NCBI GenBank assembly: GCA_947095585.1
Contig: OX352761.1
Span: 93,809,833 to 93,873,832, forward strand
DNA: 64,000 nt
Direction: 5' to 3'
Source of the DNA: Nephrocerus scutellatus
Lineage: Eukaryota > Arthropoda > Insecta > Diptera > Pipunculidae
Shown here: one piece after another, positions 1 to 11,567 of the stretch
Position numbering within the stretch: the first letter of the stretch is position 1
How the letters are laid out: each line of letters starts with the position of its first letter
Position numbers and translations under genes: made by a program
The notes under the pieces: model-generated
Told to the model about the DNA's origin: nothing
The model's database searches: none
What the model saw: the letters and a program-made list of their open reading frames with translations, nothing else

Positions 1-2450
1 ATAGTCGGCGAGGACAGGCATAGCAGAGCAAATAGGTGAAATTGTCGAAAGTAAGCTTCGTTCATTTTGCTGTTTTCCTTCCACAACAATACGATGCGAT
101 AAAATCATAATTCTTCATTAAGATACGCTATATGTATATTTACTATGGTTATAATATGTATAATATACTTGTATATGCTTGTGGATTACGCTTTAGAAGA
201 GATTAAAATTCTTGGCATACCAATTGTGCATTCCGCAGTTGGTATAGTCGATGATAATGGACGTCGTGCTGTTGTCGTCGTCGTCATAGTCGACGGCTTC
301 ATTGCGCTTCTCGTTGGCGGAAGTAAAATGGTTGATCGTTGATGGCAAAAATTATTTAATAGCATGGCTGTTACAGTGCATTACTTCATAAAATTAACCG
401 TCATTTTCTTAATAATTGAATCGGTGGGGACGTGTAACTGTAAAACGCGATATTGCATTCATTAAAGATGTTGTGTTAGTAAAAAATTTTGTGATTTATA
501 TTTCTATATCATACCTACACTCCTCCTAAACGAACTGATCAATGTTGTTTATGCTTTCTCTTTTAGAGATATAGATACAATCTGATTCATATATTTACGC
601 AAGACGTACCTGCACTGATTCTATATAACCAACGGCAAAAAATATAATTTATTTATTCCATGTTTCAATTTCTTTATGCAAAAACTAATCACACAGCAGA
701 AGGAATCAAATTGACTCTGCAGTGCCAGTTACTGCGATATTCTTCGACCATCAATGAAAACAACTTCGACTATTTAATGCAATGACTTTCTACCAAGCAT
801 CTTCCTGTAAAACATCAATTATGGAAGTAAATACAAAACTCATTCGTTTCAGTTAATACTTGTGTTGTAGGTATACATATCACTTCTACCAGAACTTTTG
901 CTAGCACCGCATATGAATGATATTACGAATAATCTTTTGGAGCATTTGAAGTTCTTTTATAATATTTTTTAACTTTATAATTTTAAAAATATCATAAAAA
1001 TTAGTTACATTAATTTTTTCTTTATAAGTTTAAAACTGATACGAGATAAAAAACCAATAACTTGTAAAATGTCTTATTGCAGGCAGTGGCAGCTCTCAAT
1101 TGCAAAAGATTCGTGAAAATATTTGTGTTTACCAAACAATCTACCGTATAAAATATAACAAATGATTTGTTATTAAAATTAAATCGATCGATTGCACAAC
1201 TGAGCGGTGTTAAACAAAAAGTTATCAAGACAAATACTCTAACACCAGGATCAAAGCGAGCAAAGCGCCTCCAGTCGCGTGTATATCACGACTTTCCTAC
1301 CAAAAAAACTTAAACAATAATGCTGAGTAATTTCCTTGTTACTGCGATAAAGACTCGTTGCTTTGAAAAAAAAAACGTGCGAAAGATGCAATTGGGTCTG
1401 TCACAGCGACGGATGCCTGCTTAATACGGACAACAAATCATAAAATTGTCTGTGGTATAGTCGGATACCCTAAAGGTGTATTATTAGCAAATGACAGATA
1501 CATATTTACACTTGGTTTGATAAAATTCAAATTTCGCAATGTTTTACACAAATTATTTGGTAAATGATGAATGAATGAAGACCACCACCACCAGTGAATG
1601 AAATGCAGATTAGATATATTTTTGGAACATTTTAAAAGAGGTAGGAGCATTTCTCGTATTTCTTACTACAAATGAGTAGTTCAGTCTAGTCAAATTTTGA
1701 TAAAATTCCCAACCTAAAAAGGTAAGTAACATTTTTCATTGCGTCCTTGTTTTTTCCGCTGTCCTATTATCCTATTGTCCAGTAACTGAAAATTTCATAT
1801 TATTATTCTTGAAAATCGAAATTGGTTCTTGCTAAAGGCTCTTAGACTACAATACCAGAAAACGAAGTTCTAAGTTCCCCTGGGATCGAGATCTCATCAC
1901 GCATACCTCAAGTGTAGTTCTACAAAAACGCCCCCCCATGAGGTAATGCGAACGATTGAACACTCATTTTACTACAAAACGTATACGCTAGCCACCTTCC
2001 TCAATCTTGAAGGCGCTTGAATCATTTCGATGCTCGGCAGCAGAATAATTTCTGCTAAACTGTGCAGACGAGTATTGCCAAATTAGTGAATAGCGGCACA
2101 AACCAAGGTGTCCTAAGTTGGCCTAAATCTAAAACCTAAATCCTTATAAAATCCTAATAACAGTTGATCGAGACTGGATGGAGATATTTGCACAGCGTCT
2201 TGGAAATATTTCGACGGAGGAAGAAAAGAAAGTGTTGAGGTAGGTTGAGTTCAGTTCAAACCGGAGCAATCACAAACCAGAATATTGTTCTCATAAACCA
2301 ACGTTGATGGCCCTACATCTTACATCTATTTTACTTTATACATCAACTCAACAGCACATTTGAATACAGCAGTATACGGCAATTGAATATCATGTGCATT
2401 TGTAGTCTAGGTGATCAGTGCAGTGAGAAAAATTTGTGGGTTTTTTTAAC
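1..2450. other. No gene recognised; AT-rich DNA
   Basis: I see no recognisable gene or element here. The longest open stretches are under 75 codons and have no family resemblance. A short GTC/GTT-rich microsatellite near 270-290 accounts for the valine-rich open frame around 145-342. A C-homopolymer of 8 lies near 1930. Confidence 0.5.
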
Positions 2451-2454
2451 GCGC

Positions 2455-2530
2455 CGTGAATCGAATCCAGTGTCATCCGAGTGGGAGTCAATGGTTCTAA
2501 CCACCGCACCACCGATAGCTGGATGGCGAA
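2455..2530 (-). mobile_element. tRNA-derived SINE head (fragment)
   Basis: Read on the minus strand, this stretch has the two internal RNA polymerase III promoter blocks of a tRNA-derived SINE. An A-box-like TGGTGCGGTGG is followed about 35 bases later by a B-box-like GATTCGATTC. The body is not recognisable, so this is a head fragment. The acceptor arms do not pair, so a functional tRNA is unlikely. Confidence 0.4.
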
Positions 2531-2744
2531 CTTAGAATTAAGGGCTTAGAGAGCATGCTTTACCAGCAATTTTCATTTATTTTATAACAGTTCTAGTTGT
2601 TCCAGATATACCACCTATTAGGGGGCTAGGTATGCTTCAATAAAAGCATTTTTTTTGTTAAAAATTTTTTTTTTATATAATTTTATTTTATATTTTTTAG
2701 TTTTTAATGAAATAATTTAAAATTTCAATATTATTCAAATGACC

Positions 2745-3210
2745 TCGAAACCACCACCAAAGGACCCCCAAAGGACCCCCAAATGACCCTCTAAAAAACC
2801 GCTCAAGACCTAGGGAACCCCTTAAGACCACGCTCAAAATCACCCTCAAGACCCCGTTAAGATCACGTTACACCCCCATCAATATTTCCACAAGACCCCT
2901 TAAAACCCCTCTCCCGAAGACGCCCACAAAACCTTCTTAAGACACCCTAAAGACTCCACTCACGATCCGCTCATAATCCCCTCAAGAACACCAAAGGACT
3001 CCCTCAACCAAAGATCCTTACAAAACGACCACGAGGCGCACTCAGGACTACCGAAAGGCTCCCCCAAGCTCGCTCTATGCTCTTATCCACTGAGCCAGGG
3101 CGCCCCCAAGACTTCCTTAAGACCCCCGCAAAACCCTCGTCAAGACTATTTCAAACCCCCATCTAAACTACCGCAAGAAGACCTCAAGACCTCAAGGTTT
3201 TTCGTTCTTA
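2745..3210. repeat. C-rich minisatellite, ~11-bp phased
   Basis: Degenerate tandem array of short units of the form AAGACCCCCTC, spaced about 10-12 bases apart. C-runs on this strand recur roughly once per helical turn. The same pattern recurs at 8950-9245, and near 43490-43610 and 63050-63470 (the last on the opposite strand). It is interrupted by a SINE-head fragment near 3065-3112. Confidence 0.75.
3065..3112 (-). mobile_element. tRNA-derived SINE head (fragment)
   Basis: On the minus strand this reads GGCGCC then TGGCTCAGTGGATAAG, the acceptor/A-box part of the SINE seen at 44740-44945. No B box follows. It is embedded in the C-rich array. Confidence 0.45.
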
Positions 3211-3339
3211 TTTTTTGTAATTTAAATAATTAAAATAAAAATTGTTATCGTATTTATTCTGTTGCAAATTTAGCGTCAATAATTTAAATTGGAATAAAAC
3301 CCAAAAGTTTTAAAGATATTTTAATAATTTTTTTTATTT

Positions 3340-3734
3340 CAATGAATATTCAAATGCATAAAATTGAATAGTACTTTTTATATTAGGAGCTCCAGATACA
3401 GATTTTCTACGAATAAATAAAACCAGTTTTTTGGTATTACAACGTTGATGGAAAAACTGACAACGAGGAAACATTCTTGCAATTTTCGAGCGAATCTGTT
3501 GTTTCTTTAATATTTTTGTCACCTGTAAGTTTTATCGCACGATTCTGTGTTCTGTTAAGCAGATGCAAAGTGGTCTTTGGTGCACCTGACCAGATATGAC
3601 ATTTATACTCAAGTTTGGGGTGAATGAATGCCTTATAAATATTACCCAGATAAGAGGGAATGAAATATTTCTTGCGCCGTGTTAGGAAGCCAAAGCACTT
3701 CGCAGCATTTTTGGCGACGTTGAATATGTGGTCT
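3340..3734 (-). pseudogene. CR1-like non-LTR retrotransposon, 5'-truncated 3' end of pol
   Basis: Translated on the minus strand, this fragment has the hallmarks of the C-terminal, post-palm part of CR1-clade reverse transcriptases. A block reading YKAFIHPKLEYKCHIWSGAPKTT is followed by a diverged form of the RIQNRAIKL-GD segment. The same region recurs, better preserved, at 34500-34890. Frameshifts and stops interrupt it. It ends abruptly at 3734, where the ~118-bp tandem-repeat element begins on the plus strand. It is a dead copy. Other fragments in the window are at 27493-27944, 34096-34969 and 48816-48975. Confidence 0.7.
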
Positions 3735-4850
3735 ATATTAACTTCGCGTGCACGTGGCTGGCTGGGTGGCTGGCTGGTCAGATTTTCTGATCAATTTTTA
3801 ACCCACTTCCCAAAGCCCGATTTTATTGAAATGTTGCACACATGTATATTTCCGGTGACAATACTTTCTATTAATTTGAGCCGCCTCGGACCTCGGGGTC
3901 GGGGGGCTCCCATACAAACATTTTACAAAATTTACCCGATTTTTTTAAAATTTTATACGCATGTGTATCTCCGATGGACAAAACTTTTTGTAAAATTTTT
4001 GAAGCGATCGTGCCCCGGGGTCGGGGGGCTCCCATCCAATTTTTTTTTTCAATTATAAATTTTTAACGCACTTCCTAAAGCCCGATTTTCCTGAAATTTT
4101 GTACACATGTGTATTTCCAGTGACGATACTTTCTTTTAAAATTTGTAAGTAATAGGGCCCCGGTTCGTGGGGATCCCATACAGATTTAAAATAAAAATTA
4201 CCCGATTTTTTTACACACATGTGTAATAAACAATACTTTTTCTAAAATTATGTAGTGATCGGGCCCCGGGTTCGGCCGCAAGGCCCTTATACATTTTTTG
4301 CCATCTTATAGTGGCATCAGATACCGTCGTACTTAATGACTGTGTGCGGTGTGTGCTGCGCAGTCGGCTGCGCTGCTTGGTTTTGGTGGTGGAGAGAGAG
4401 AGAAATCTAAGTTCACGCACAAATGAACCCAGCAAATGAAACGAGACATAAATGTTTTATGCTTAATTCAACTTACATTTTTATTTACTGAATTTTATTT
4501 TTATTGATGTCGTTTTTCGTTGTCGATATCAACTTACAGATAGAACAACAAGTTTTCGCAATATTCTGTCATTTCGCGTTTTCATAAATTAGTTCAGAGC
4601 AGTCAAAGAGTTCTCAAGATAAATGTTCGTGTTTCATATTTGCTCAGAGTATGAGCGTGCTCTAAGTGCTCAGAATAAAATGATCTGAGCATTTTCAATT
4701 TTAACATCGGATGTCAAATGTCTGTTTCGATGATTTTCTCCTACAATAAAAAAAAAAATGGCCCAGGATCGAGGGGCTCCCATATCATTTTCTGCGATTA
4801 GAGAATTTAGATGAAAATTTTCAATTTTTATGGGTTGTTTTTTATTTTCT
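3731..4850 (+). mobile_element. ~118-bp tandem-repeat element with inverted ends
   Basis: The left edge reads CTATATTAACTTCGCGTGC and is followed by CTGGCTGG-type microrepeats. At least four diverged units follow, built on CCCGATTTT, an ACACATGTGT-like palindrome, a TATTTCCG or TATCTCCG block and a GGGTCGGGGGGCTCCCAT block. A GCTG/GTGTG-rich segment comes next (4310-4390), then a right-end motif TTAGAGAATTTA near 4797-4810. Read inward, both ends contain a version of TAAATTCTCTA, as expected for inverted ends of a non-autonomous element. No protein is encoded. Compare 14811-15620, 31518-32300 and 37362-37775. Confidence 0.6.
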
Positions 4851-5739
4851 ACTTCAATTTGATCCATAAATATTTTTAATACTGATAACAAATTAAATGC
4901 AAATTTCTTCACAAATTAAGTATATACTTAAATAATGATTCTAAATGGTAGATAATCAAAGCAAAGTGCAAAGTTTGAATGATTTGGCCAGCCACAAACA
5001 AAGTAACACACGAAGTTAATATAGAGAATTTAAGAAGTGGCTAACATTCTGCGTAATAAGAAATTATTGCTTGACAATGGAATTTAAAATTCGAATAAAT
5101 GAATATCATGTGTTCCGGTTTACTGACATTCGAAATTTACATAAATAAAAGAAGACTTAAAATTCTACTATAATGCAAATACCCCGATGGAATATGCAAT
5201 GAGAAAAATAATGATCATCTTGTATGAGATATGAAAACTTAAGCCGGCCAAATATTTTGTTTAAAACTTATGATTTACTTTTCAAGCTGAAATAAGTTAT
5301 GAAATCAACCAAGGGAAGCAAGTGCTTTATTACAAACAAGAAACCACTGGAAGGGTATTAATATGATATATTATAAAACTTTAGGTTAAGAAAAATGTCT
5401 GCTGGAATGCAAGAATATATGGATTGGAAAACACACTTGTAACAATTTTGCCAAATTGCGGTGCACCAGTAACATCAAATAGTTCAACGGACATCATATT
5501 CGTTAAATCAATGAGAAAAATAATCGTGTTGTGGTGGCCGCTATTCATTTCTTTCATTTTTATGACGCGTGGTAGGTTGTACAACATATATCTTCAGACA
5601 ACAACACAATAACAAGCTATCAAATATAACCATAGGAATGGCAGTGAAGTAAACCCTTAAAGTTTGATCAGACCTTCAATGAGTATTAATGCGTACTAAA
5701 TTACTACGCTGTATATTTTTGAAATAGTAATTTAACAGT
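4851..5739. other. No gene recognised; one orphan repeat end
   Basis: No coding region is supported. At 5012-5035 the sequence reads GAAGTTAATATAGAGAATTT, the reverse complement of the left end of the ~118-bp repeat element. This is probably an orphan end in minus orientation. Confidence 0.4.
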
Positions 5740-7945
5740 TCACATCATTATTTTGATGGGCGACCTTAACGCAAAAGTAGGCAGCGACATCAGTGATTGG
5801 GAACATGTCATGGGAATGCATGGCCTTGGTTCTATGAATAACAACGGAGAAAGGTTTGCTGATCTATATTCTTATCTCAACCTAATCATTGGAGGCACAA
5901 AAATATCCACAAGGCAACCTGGACCTCTCCTAATCACATGAACAACAACCAGATTACATCGCTATAAGTCGCAAGTGGCGAGCATCGTTGCTGGACGTTA
6001 GAACTCCAAGTCAACCACACGAAGTCATTCAACAAGAAAGCCAGCTGTAGCAGCACTGAGAGACACAGATGTGAAACTGCAATATGTATCCCGCATACAA
6101 CAGTCACTCTCTGGGATACAGCCACAAACCCTAGAGTCTAAATGGGTGAAAATAGTAAATGCGTATACGGAAGCAGCCTCAACCTCAACAAAACTAGAAA
6201 AGAATGGATATCAGAAAGCACATGGAACACCATTCGTGAACGCCAATACAAGCACAGCAAGCCGCTGACAGTAGACAATATAGTACAGTCTACCAACTCG
6301 CTGGTAAGCTCGCCAACAAGAAACACCACATCAACTACCCTGTTAAGGCAATAGACGGGTCTTTGATCCTTATGGAGGAACAGCAGGCACGCCCATCAAC
6401 CCACATATGTACCCTAATAGGCCACTTAACATCACCGTCGCTACTCCTTCGTTGAGATACGGACAATAATTCATTCACTGCAATCAGGTAAAGCAACTGG
6501 CAATGACAACAACTACGCAGAACTCATTCAAGCCGACGTCGACGCGACTACGCGAATATTGCATGCGATATATCAAGGTATCTGGGATTCTAAAAACATT
6601 CCATCGTCGTTAAAAGAAGGCTTAATAGTCAAACTTCCCAAGAAAGGTGATTTGAGCAATTGCGAAAACTGGAGAGGAATTTCCCTGCTAAACACCATAA
6701 ACAAAGTGATCTTCTGTATAATAAATAGGCGCCTACGGAATGCGTTAGAGCCAATTTTGAGAAATGAACAAGCAGGATTTCGCCCAAACCATTCTTGTAC
6801 TGATCAAATTAACACCCTGCGTATAATCATTGAACAGTCAGTTGAGTATCGCTCTCCTCTGTATATGTTTTTTGTAGATTTTAAACGCGCTTTTGATAGC
6901 GTGGGCGAAACATGATGTGGCAGATTTCGTCTAGCTATGGTGTTCCGGAAAATCTCATTAAACTCATTAAGGAGCTGTCCCGCGACTCAACATGTCGCGT
7001 CACTCATAACGGTCATCTTGGCTCACCTTTCAACATTTACTCGGGAGTCAAGCAAGATTGCACCCTCTCACCATTGCTTTTCACAATTGTCATCGACTGG
7101 GTGATGAAACAGTAACCCGTACTCCATCGGGTTTGCCATGGAATGTTTTTCACCGCTTATAAGACCTAGACTATATGGCGATGATATCTGTCTCCCATCA
7201 CAATCGCAAGGTGACATGAAGCAAAAATTAAATTCACTAGAATTCGACGCCAACAAAGTGGGTTTCAAAATTAACGTGTCAAAAACAAAACTATTTCGTG
7301 TTAACGCTAGTGGAACATGTGATCTCTCGATTGACAGACATCAGATAGAGGAAGTCGATAAGTTTTGTTATTTGGGCAGCTGGATGTCAAAAATGGTGGT
7401 GCTCACTCGGATGTGTGCTTTCGTGTAAACAAAGCGCGACAAATAATGCTAAGTAATATCTGGAACTCCTTGCAAATCTCCCGGAATCTGAAGGTAATTG
7501 ATCTTCAGATCTAACGTTCTCTCAGTACTCTTGTATGGCTGCGAAACGTGGAAAGTCACAGAGTCAATTGCGACGCGCCTCCAAGTCTTCATCAGCAAGT
7601 GCTTAAGGCAGATACTGGGAATAAGATGGCCGACATTATCACCAATCAACCCTTGTGGAGAGTAACGCAGTAGGAAGCAATCGCGATCGCCATCAGACGA
7701 CGAAATGGATTGGCCACACTTGTGGCTAATTTGAGAAAGCCAGTGGACGATATTACGAAACTAGCTCTCGACTATTATCCACAAGGAAGCCGACTAGTTG
7801 GCCGTCCTAGCAAGACATGGAAAAGTACAATAGAAGAGGAAGAAGGTTCCCAGGGGTCCGAGTGGAGTCTCTTAAACCTCAGGCGATAAATCAAGTTCGT
7901 TGGCGGGCGTTTGTAGAAGCCCTATGGTCCCCCGTGGAGTAAAGG
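5740..7945 (+). pseudogene. Decayed non-LTR retrotransposon (endonuclease-RT pol)
   Basis: A degenerate plus-strand LINE pol in several frames. The apurinic-type endonuclease starts at 5753 with the GDLNAKVGSD block and continues through HGLG and NGERFADL (5753-5930). The reverse transcriptase fingers follow at 6559-6900 (KKGDLSNCENWRGISLL, then FVDFKRAFDS). Next come the palm block GVKQDCTLSPLLF (7044-7085) and a catalytic YGDD at about 7170-7185, where most LINEs have YADD. A YLGS motif lies near 7370. The tail near 7690-7940 retains pieces of the RRWGWIGH/NPQGSR/WRAFVEAL type. Frameshifts near 5940, 6360, 6910 and 7110 kill it. The architecture suggests an RTE-like or related clade, but clade assignment is inference. 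It is 5'-truncated. Confidence 0.85.
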
Positions 7946-8945
7946 AAAGAAAGAAGACTTATTTAACAGGTGAATACAGCTATTCCATATTATCCAAAAC
8001 AAAAATAATTAACTATAACCCAACTATCTCAACTATAACTATCTATGTCTGACCAAACCGCAGGGGTCCATTTAAGTTACAATCACATTCAAAGAGATTT
8101 TTTCTGTAAAAGGGAAATATTCTCATTAAAAATCAAAATCAAATCAAACACAAGGAAAATGCAAAAAGGTCTGACCAGACCATTGCTTTTCCTAGTGTTA
8201 CTGTAGTCATGTAAATGCTGCTGTTTGATGACTAACATAGCTTTTCACTATAGATGAAATTCCAAGTAAGCACAGACGCAACTCCGATATAAAACTCCAC
8301 ACACCAAAATTGTTCGTTACTCGATTTGATTTATTTTCTTATCAAGTATTATATTAAAAAACATTCTCAACAAATCGAAGAGAAAAGGCAACAAAAAGCG
8401 ATGTCCTCGTGCCTCACAAATTTTGTTACGGGGCGGACGATAACGTGTTACGAAGTTAATAAATAAGCTGATAAAACTTTTTTAGATGGTATGCCGTAGG
8501 AAACGCATTTTTATTTGATCTTAGTACCACTTTAATTAAAGTTGTGAAAGTAGGCTGGTTTCTTAGTTGTTGGATAAAGGACAACCCGCAACCATTACAC
8601 GGATGGTAAAATTATATCAAATCCTTAAGCAGGAAAATTAGTTCCAAATTCTTGCTCAGTAAACTTGCATCATTAATAGGATATAGACGGATAAATTTGC
8701 GGTGACATTTAAAGACTGTGTAAGGCATTTCTCAATTAAACCTCTGCCGCGCAGTACTGCGAGTTCAACGTTGAGCTTGGCAATTAAAACACCAACCAAT
8801 AAAAACTTAAAATGTTCATGTAATTTCTCTAATAGGCGATACACATATCTGCAAGGTTTGAATAAAATCACGAAAATTGAGGTGTTAGTTTGTATCAGAT
8901 AAATAATATGATACCTTGCAAAATAATTTTGATATTGATATTTTA
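7946..8945. other. No gene recognised
   Basis: Unique-looking AT-rich DNA. Open frames of 66-110 codons on both strands near 8656-8988 overlap each other, and one reads into the C-rich array. They show no domain or family resemblance. Confidence 0.4.
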
Positions 8946-9245
8946 TAAAAAAACACCTTCTCAAGAACCACCTCAAAAACCCCCTCAAGAAACCCTCAGG
9001 GTCACCTCAAGTCCCCTCAAGAACACATCAAGACCCCACTCAAAACCCTCTCAGAACCCCCTCTAGACCCCTTAAGACCCCTTTTAAACTACATTAAGAC
9101 CCCACTCCAACCCCCTCAAGACCCTCTGAAGGCCAACCTCTCGACCTCAAGACCCCTCCCCCCGGGCTCAGACATCACACAAAATCCAAGATCATCGAAA
9201 TAATTTTATAGACCCCATTCAAGACTGCTTCAAAATCCCCGCAAA
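8946..9245. repeat. C-rich minisatellite, ~11-bp phased (second array)
   Basis: Same pattern as 2745-3210: CTCAAGACCCC-type units with C-runs about 10-12 bases apart, degenerating toward the right edge. Confidence 0.7.
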
Positions 9246-9285
9246 ACTCCGTCTGGTTTGTTTGTTTTCGATTCGATACGAGTTG

Positions 9286-9325
9286 GTATCGATACATTTG
9301 TTGCGATACCAAGTAGTTATCGATA
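9286..9325. promoter_or_regulatory. Pair of DRE-type TATCGATA motifs
   Basis: Two perfect TATCGATA octamers lie at 9287-9294 and 9318-9325. The first is also the left arm of a GGTATCG/CGATACC inverted repeat (9286-9308). TATCGATA is the Drosophila DNA-replication-related element bound by DREF and, overlapping, by the insulator protein BEAF-32. Function here is inference: no gene start is evident next to it, the nearest gene-like stretch being about 1 kb downstream. Confidence 0.4.
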
Positions 9326-9469
9326 CTTTCTTTCGGTGCTAGTATAGAGTAGAAGTACTCAATACCTTGCGTTATCGGTCTATCCCTAATAATTTTTGTT
9401 AGCTTTAAGAAACTTTACGCGCATTTCGGCTTCTATTTAGTTATCGGTATCTACAACTGTTTCATTATA

Positions 9470-9645
9470 ATCTCAGATCATTTTCGCGCGCTAGGTTGAA
9501 GAGGACGAAAGTTATTGATTTGCTGGGATGAAGCTACACAGATATGAACTAATAATTACTTAAGCTTAAGAGTATGGGGCTATCCTGACGTTATAACGTT
9601 ATAACTCGATAAAAATGTCGGCACATTGTAATTATACAAATAACC
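9470..9645 (-). pseudogene. Small fragment of the 11.6-13.9 kb LINE
   Basis: Nucleotide resemblance to two separated parts of the LINE at 12120-12490. An AGGTTGAAGAGGACG block is followed by the GATTTGCTGGGATGAAGC and GTATGGGGCTATC blocks, and then by TTATAAC and TTGTAAT remnants. An internal deletion removes what lies between the first two blocks. It is a dead minus-strand fragment of the RT domain. Confidence 0.55.
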
Positions 9646-10330
9646 ATTTGAAATCAAAAACATTTTAGAAACTTTGGTCCATGTAATCGTATATTACAAC
9701 ATTTAAGTATATTGAGTTTTACCCATATTAAGGAAAACATAAATCACTGGGTTAACGAACTGTTTCATGTATTGAACAAAGTTTGTTTGCAACAAGGACC
9801 CACTTGTTCACATGAAACTGAATATGATATAAACTTTCTGCTGTACTTCTTAGAAAACGTTTCTTAGTCGAAAATAAGAAACAGGATATGCAACGATATC
9901 AGCACACCGTAATAATAAAAGAAACTACGATATGTCCGTTTCTTTGCTTTATAGTCCGTGATATAAACACAAAGCGTTACGACTTATGTATTGCACTGCC
10001 AATAGAAGGCTATTGAACAAGAGTAAGGTACAGTTCAGTATTTGTTTAAGAAATGCGCCTGAAAAGAAGCCGATTCATTCATATACTTTCTATAAAAAAG
10101 TTTATTTACAGTCCTTTGCAAGGAGAAGGATAGCTACCCATTGCCTGTGACCGTACTATTTGCAGCGACAACGACATCATTTTGTTGGTCGTGAGTAGTC
10201 TGCATTTGCATATATAGAACGGAGAAGAAATTCTCCCTTGAAAAAAAAAACCTGAAGAAAACTTAAAGGACTAACTACAAGTAGGTACTAAAGCTTCGTT
10301 CATGAAAGTTAATATAGCCCGAAAAGTGCT
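9646..10330. other. No gene recognised
   Basis: No open frame or repeat is recognised. A CATTTGCATATATAG stretch near 10203-10218 looks TATA-like, but I have no independent support for a promoter. Confidence 0.3.
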
Positions 10331-10809
10331 TGAATGGAGGCGACCCAGCAGGAGCAGCTATAAAGCAACAATAACAACTGTCGATGTTCTACAAACTAAC
10401 TACAACAACAGCTGCAACGTTGAGCAGCCAGCGGAGGTGTTTTCGCTGGCCGTGGTGACTTTATTTGTGTGCGAGTGAAGTTTAAAAGTGTCAAGTGGAC
10501 CTTATTTATGACTCATTTATAAAAATAATCTAAAATTTTACAGATAAATAAACTTTATTAAATTTGCGATAGATGAGCGGACGGACCGGCTGGACGGAGA
10601 ACGATCAGCTGGTCCACTCCGCAATGCAACCAGCTGCACTTTGCACAGTCCCTAGCCATAGAGTAGTAAACTTTTATGCAGACACCAATTTTGATCCTTT
10701 TAAGGAAATATTATTTAAAAGTGAAAATATTCGAAGAAGTTGTCGGCATGAAGTTGCTCGTTATCGCATACACTTTCTGTTCCTGAGTGTTCTTCTCATT
10801 GTTCAGTAG
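10330..10809 (+). CDS. Possible 5' UTR and first coding exon, unrecognised
   Basis: This 480-base stretch differs from its surroundings: it is richer in G+C and has CAACAACAGC/AACAATAAC runs typical of fly 5' leaders. A short upstream frame (MEATQQEQL) starts near 10337. An ATG at 10573 opens a 78-codon frame whose first part (MSGRTGWTENDQLVHSAMQP) is coding-like, while its second half turns AT-rich and loses that character. This could be a first exon with the splice donor somewhere after about 10650, but I see no convincing donor. I do not recognise the protein. A second short frame (MAADFLRSSTQFYGDVLL) starts at about 10926 and runs to a GTAAAT that could be a donor. Equally this could all be chance. 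Confidence 0.22.
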
Positions 10810-11139
10810 TAGAAGTACAAGTTTTAGAGCAAGTTTTGGTCTTTCGCTTTTTAATTCAAGTAAAAAAGACCTTCTAAAACTCATTCGGTACAATTGTCCG
10901 ATGTGTTATAAGTAATTATGACCGATGGCTGCAGATTTTCTTCGAAGTTCCACACAATTTTACGGAGACGTGCTGCTCATTTCGTTAGGTAAATAATTCA
11001 AGTTTTAAGATTATGATAATAAGGCCAAATGCTCTAGTTTATGTCTTTAATTTTTAAGTAATCATAAGGAAGAATCACATGACAACCAAATAAGAATTAA
11101 CGGTAAGATAGACTTAGTTTACTTGATATGCGGCACTGT

Positions 11140-11485
11140 TATAGTATATTACAGAACGAGCAAGGAAAGTGGAGTTTATCGTGCGAGGTCGAGGCGGTAG
11201 CCGATTTCGGCAATCTAACGAGCACGATTATCACTTTTCTGCAAGTCATGTACGCTATTTTTCACGCGTCCAAACCGGTTTTTTTTGCTAAATCGAGAGA
11301 GAAGCAGAAATCACAAACGACAAACAAAAGAGAATTCTTGCTCATGCGCAATGTGTTCGTTGAGATTGTAGTAAATAACAAAAGACGTTTATATCATAAC
11401 ATAACTATTGTTGTTATGGGCTACTTTCGAGGCTAGTTTATAGCGTACGAAACAGTCACTTTCGTCTATGGGCGTGTGAAAAGCA
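11140..11485 (+). repeat. Interspersed repeat, inverted copies in the duplication
   Basis: About 340 bases, from GTATATTACAGAACGAGCAAGG to a CTATGGGCGTGTGAAAA end. Inverted copies lie at 17475-17895 and 22811-23231, and shorter diverged partial copies at about 18362-18512 and 23702-23852. The 102-codon open frame inside it is not conserved as protein between copies. The ends share only GAAAGTG, so terminal inverted repeats are not established. It is probably a MITE or other non-autonomous element. Confidence 0.6.
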
Positions 11486-11567
11486 TATTAAAAGCCGGAA
11501 TAGATGGGTGGTACCAAGCAAGACCAGTGACCCTATTTATTTGAGAATAACGGTGGAAAAATTGTAA

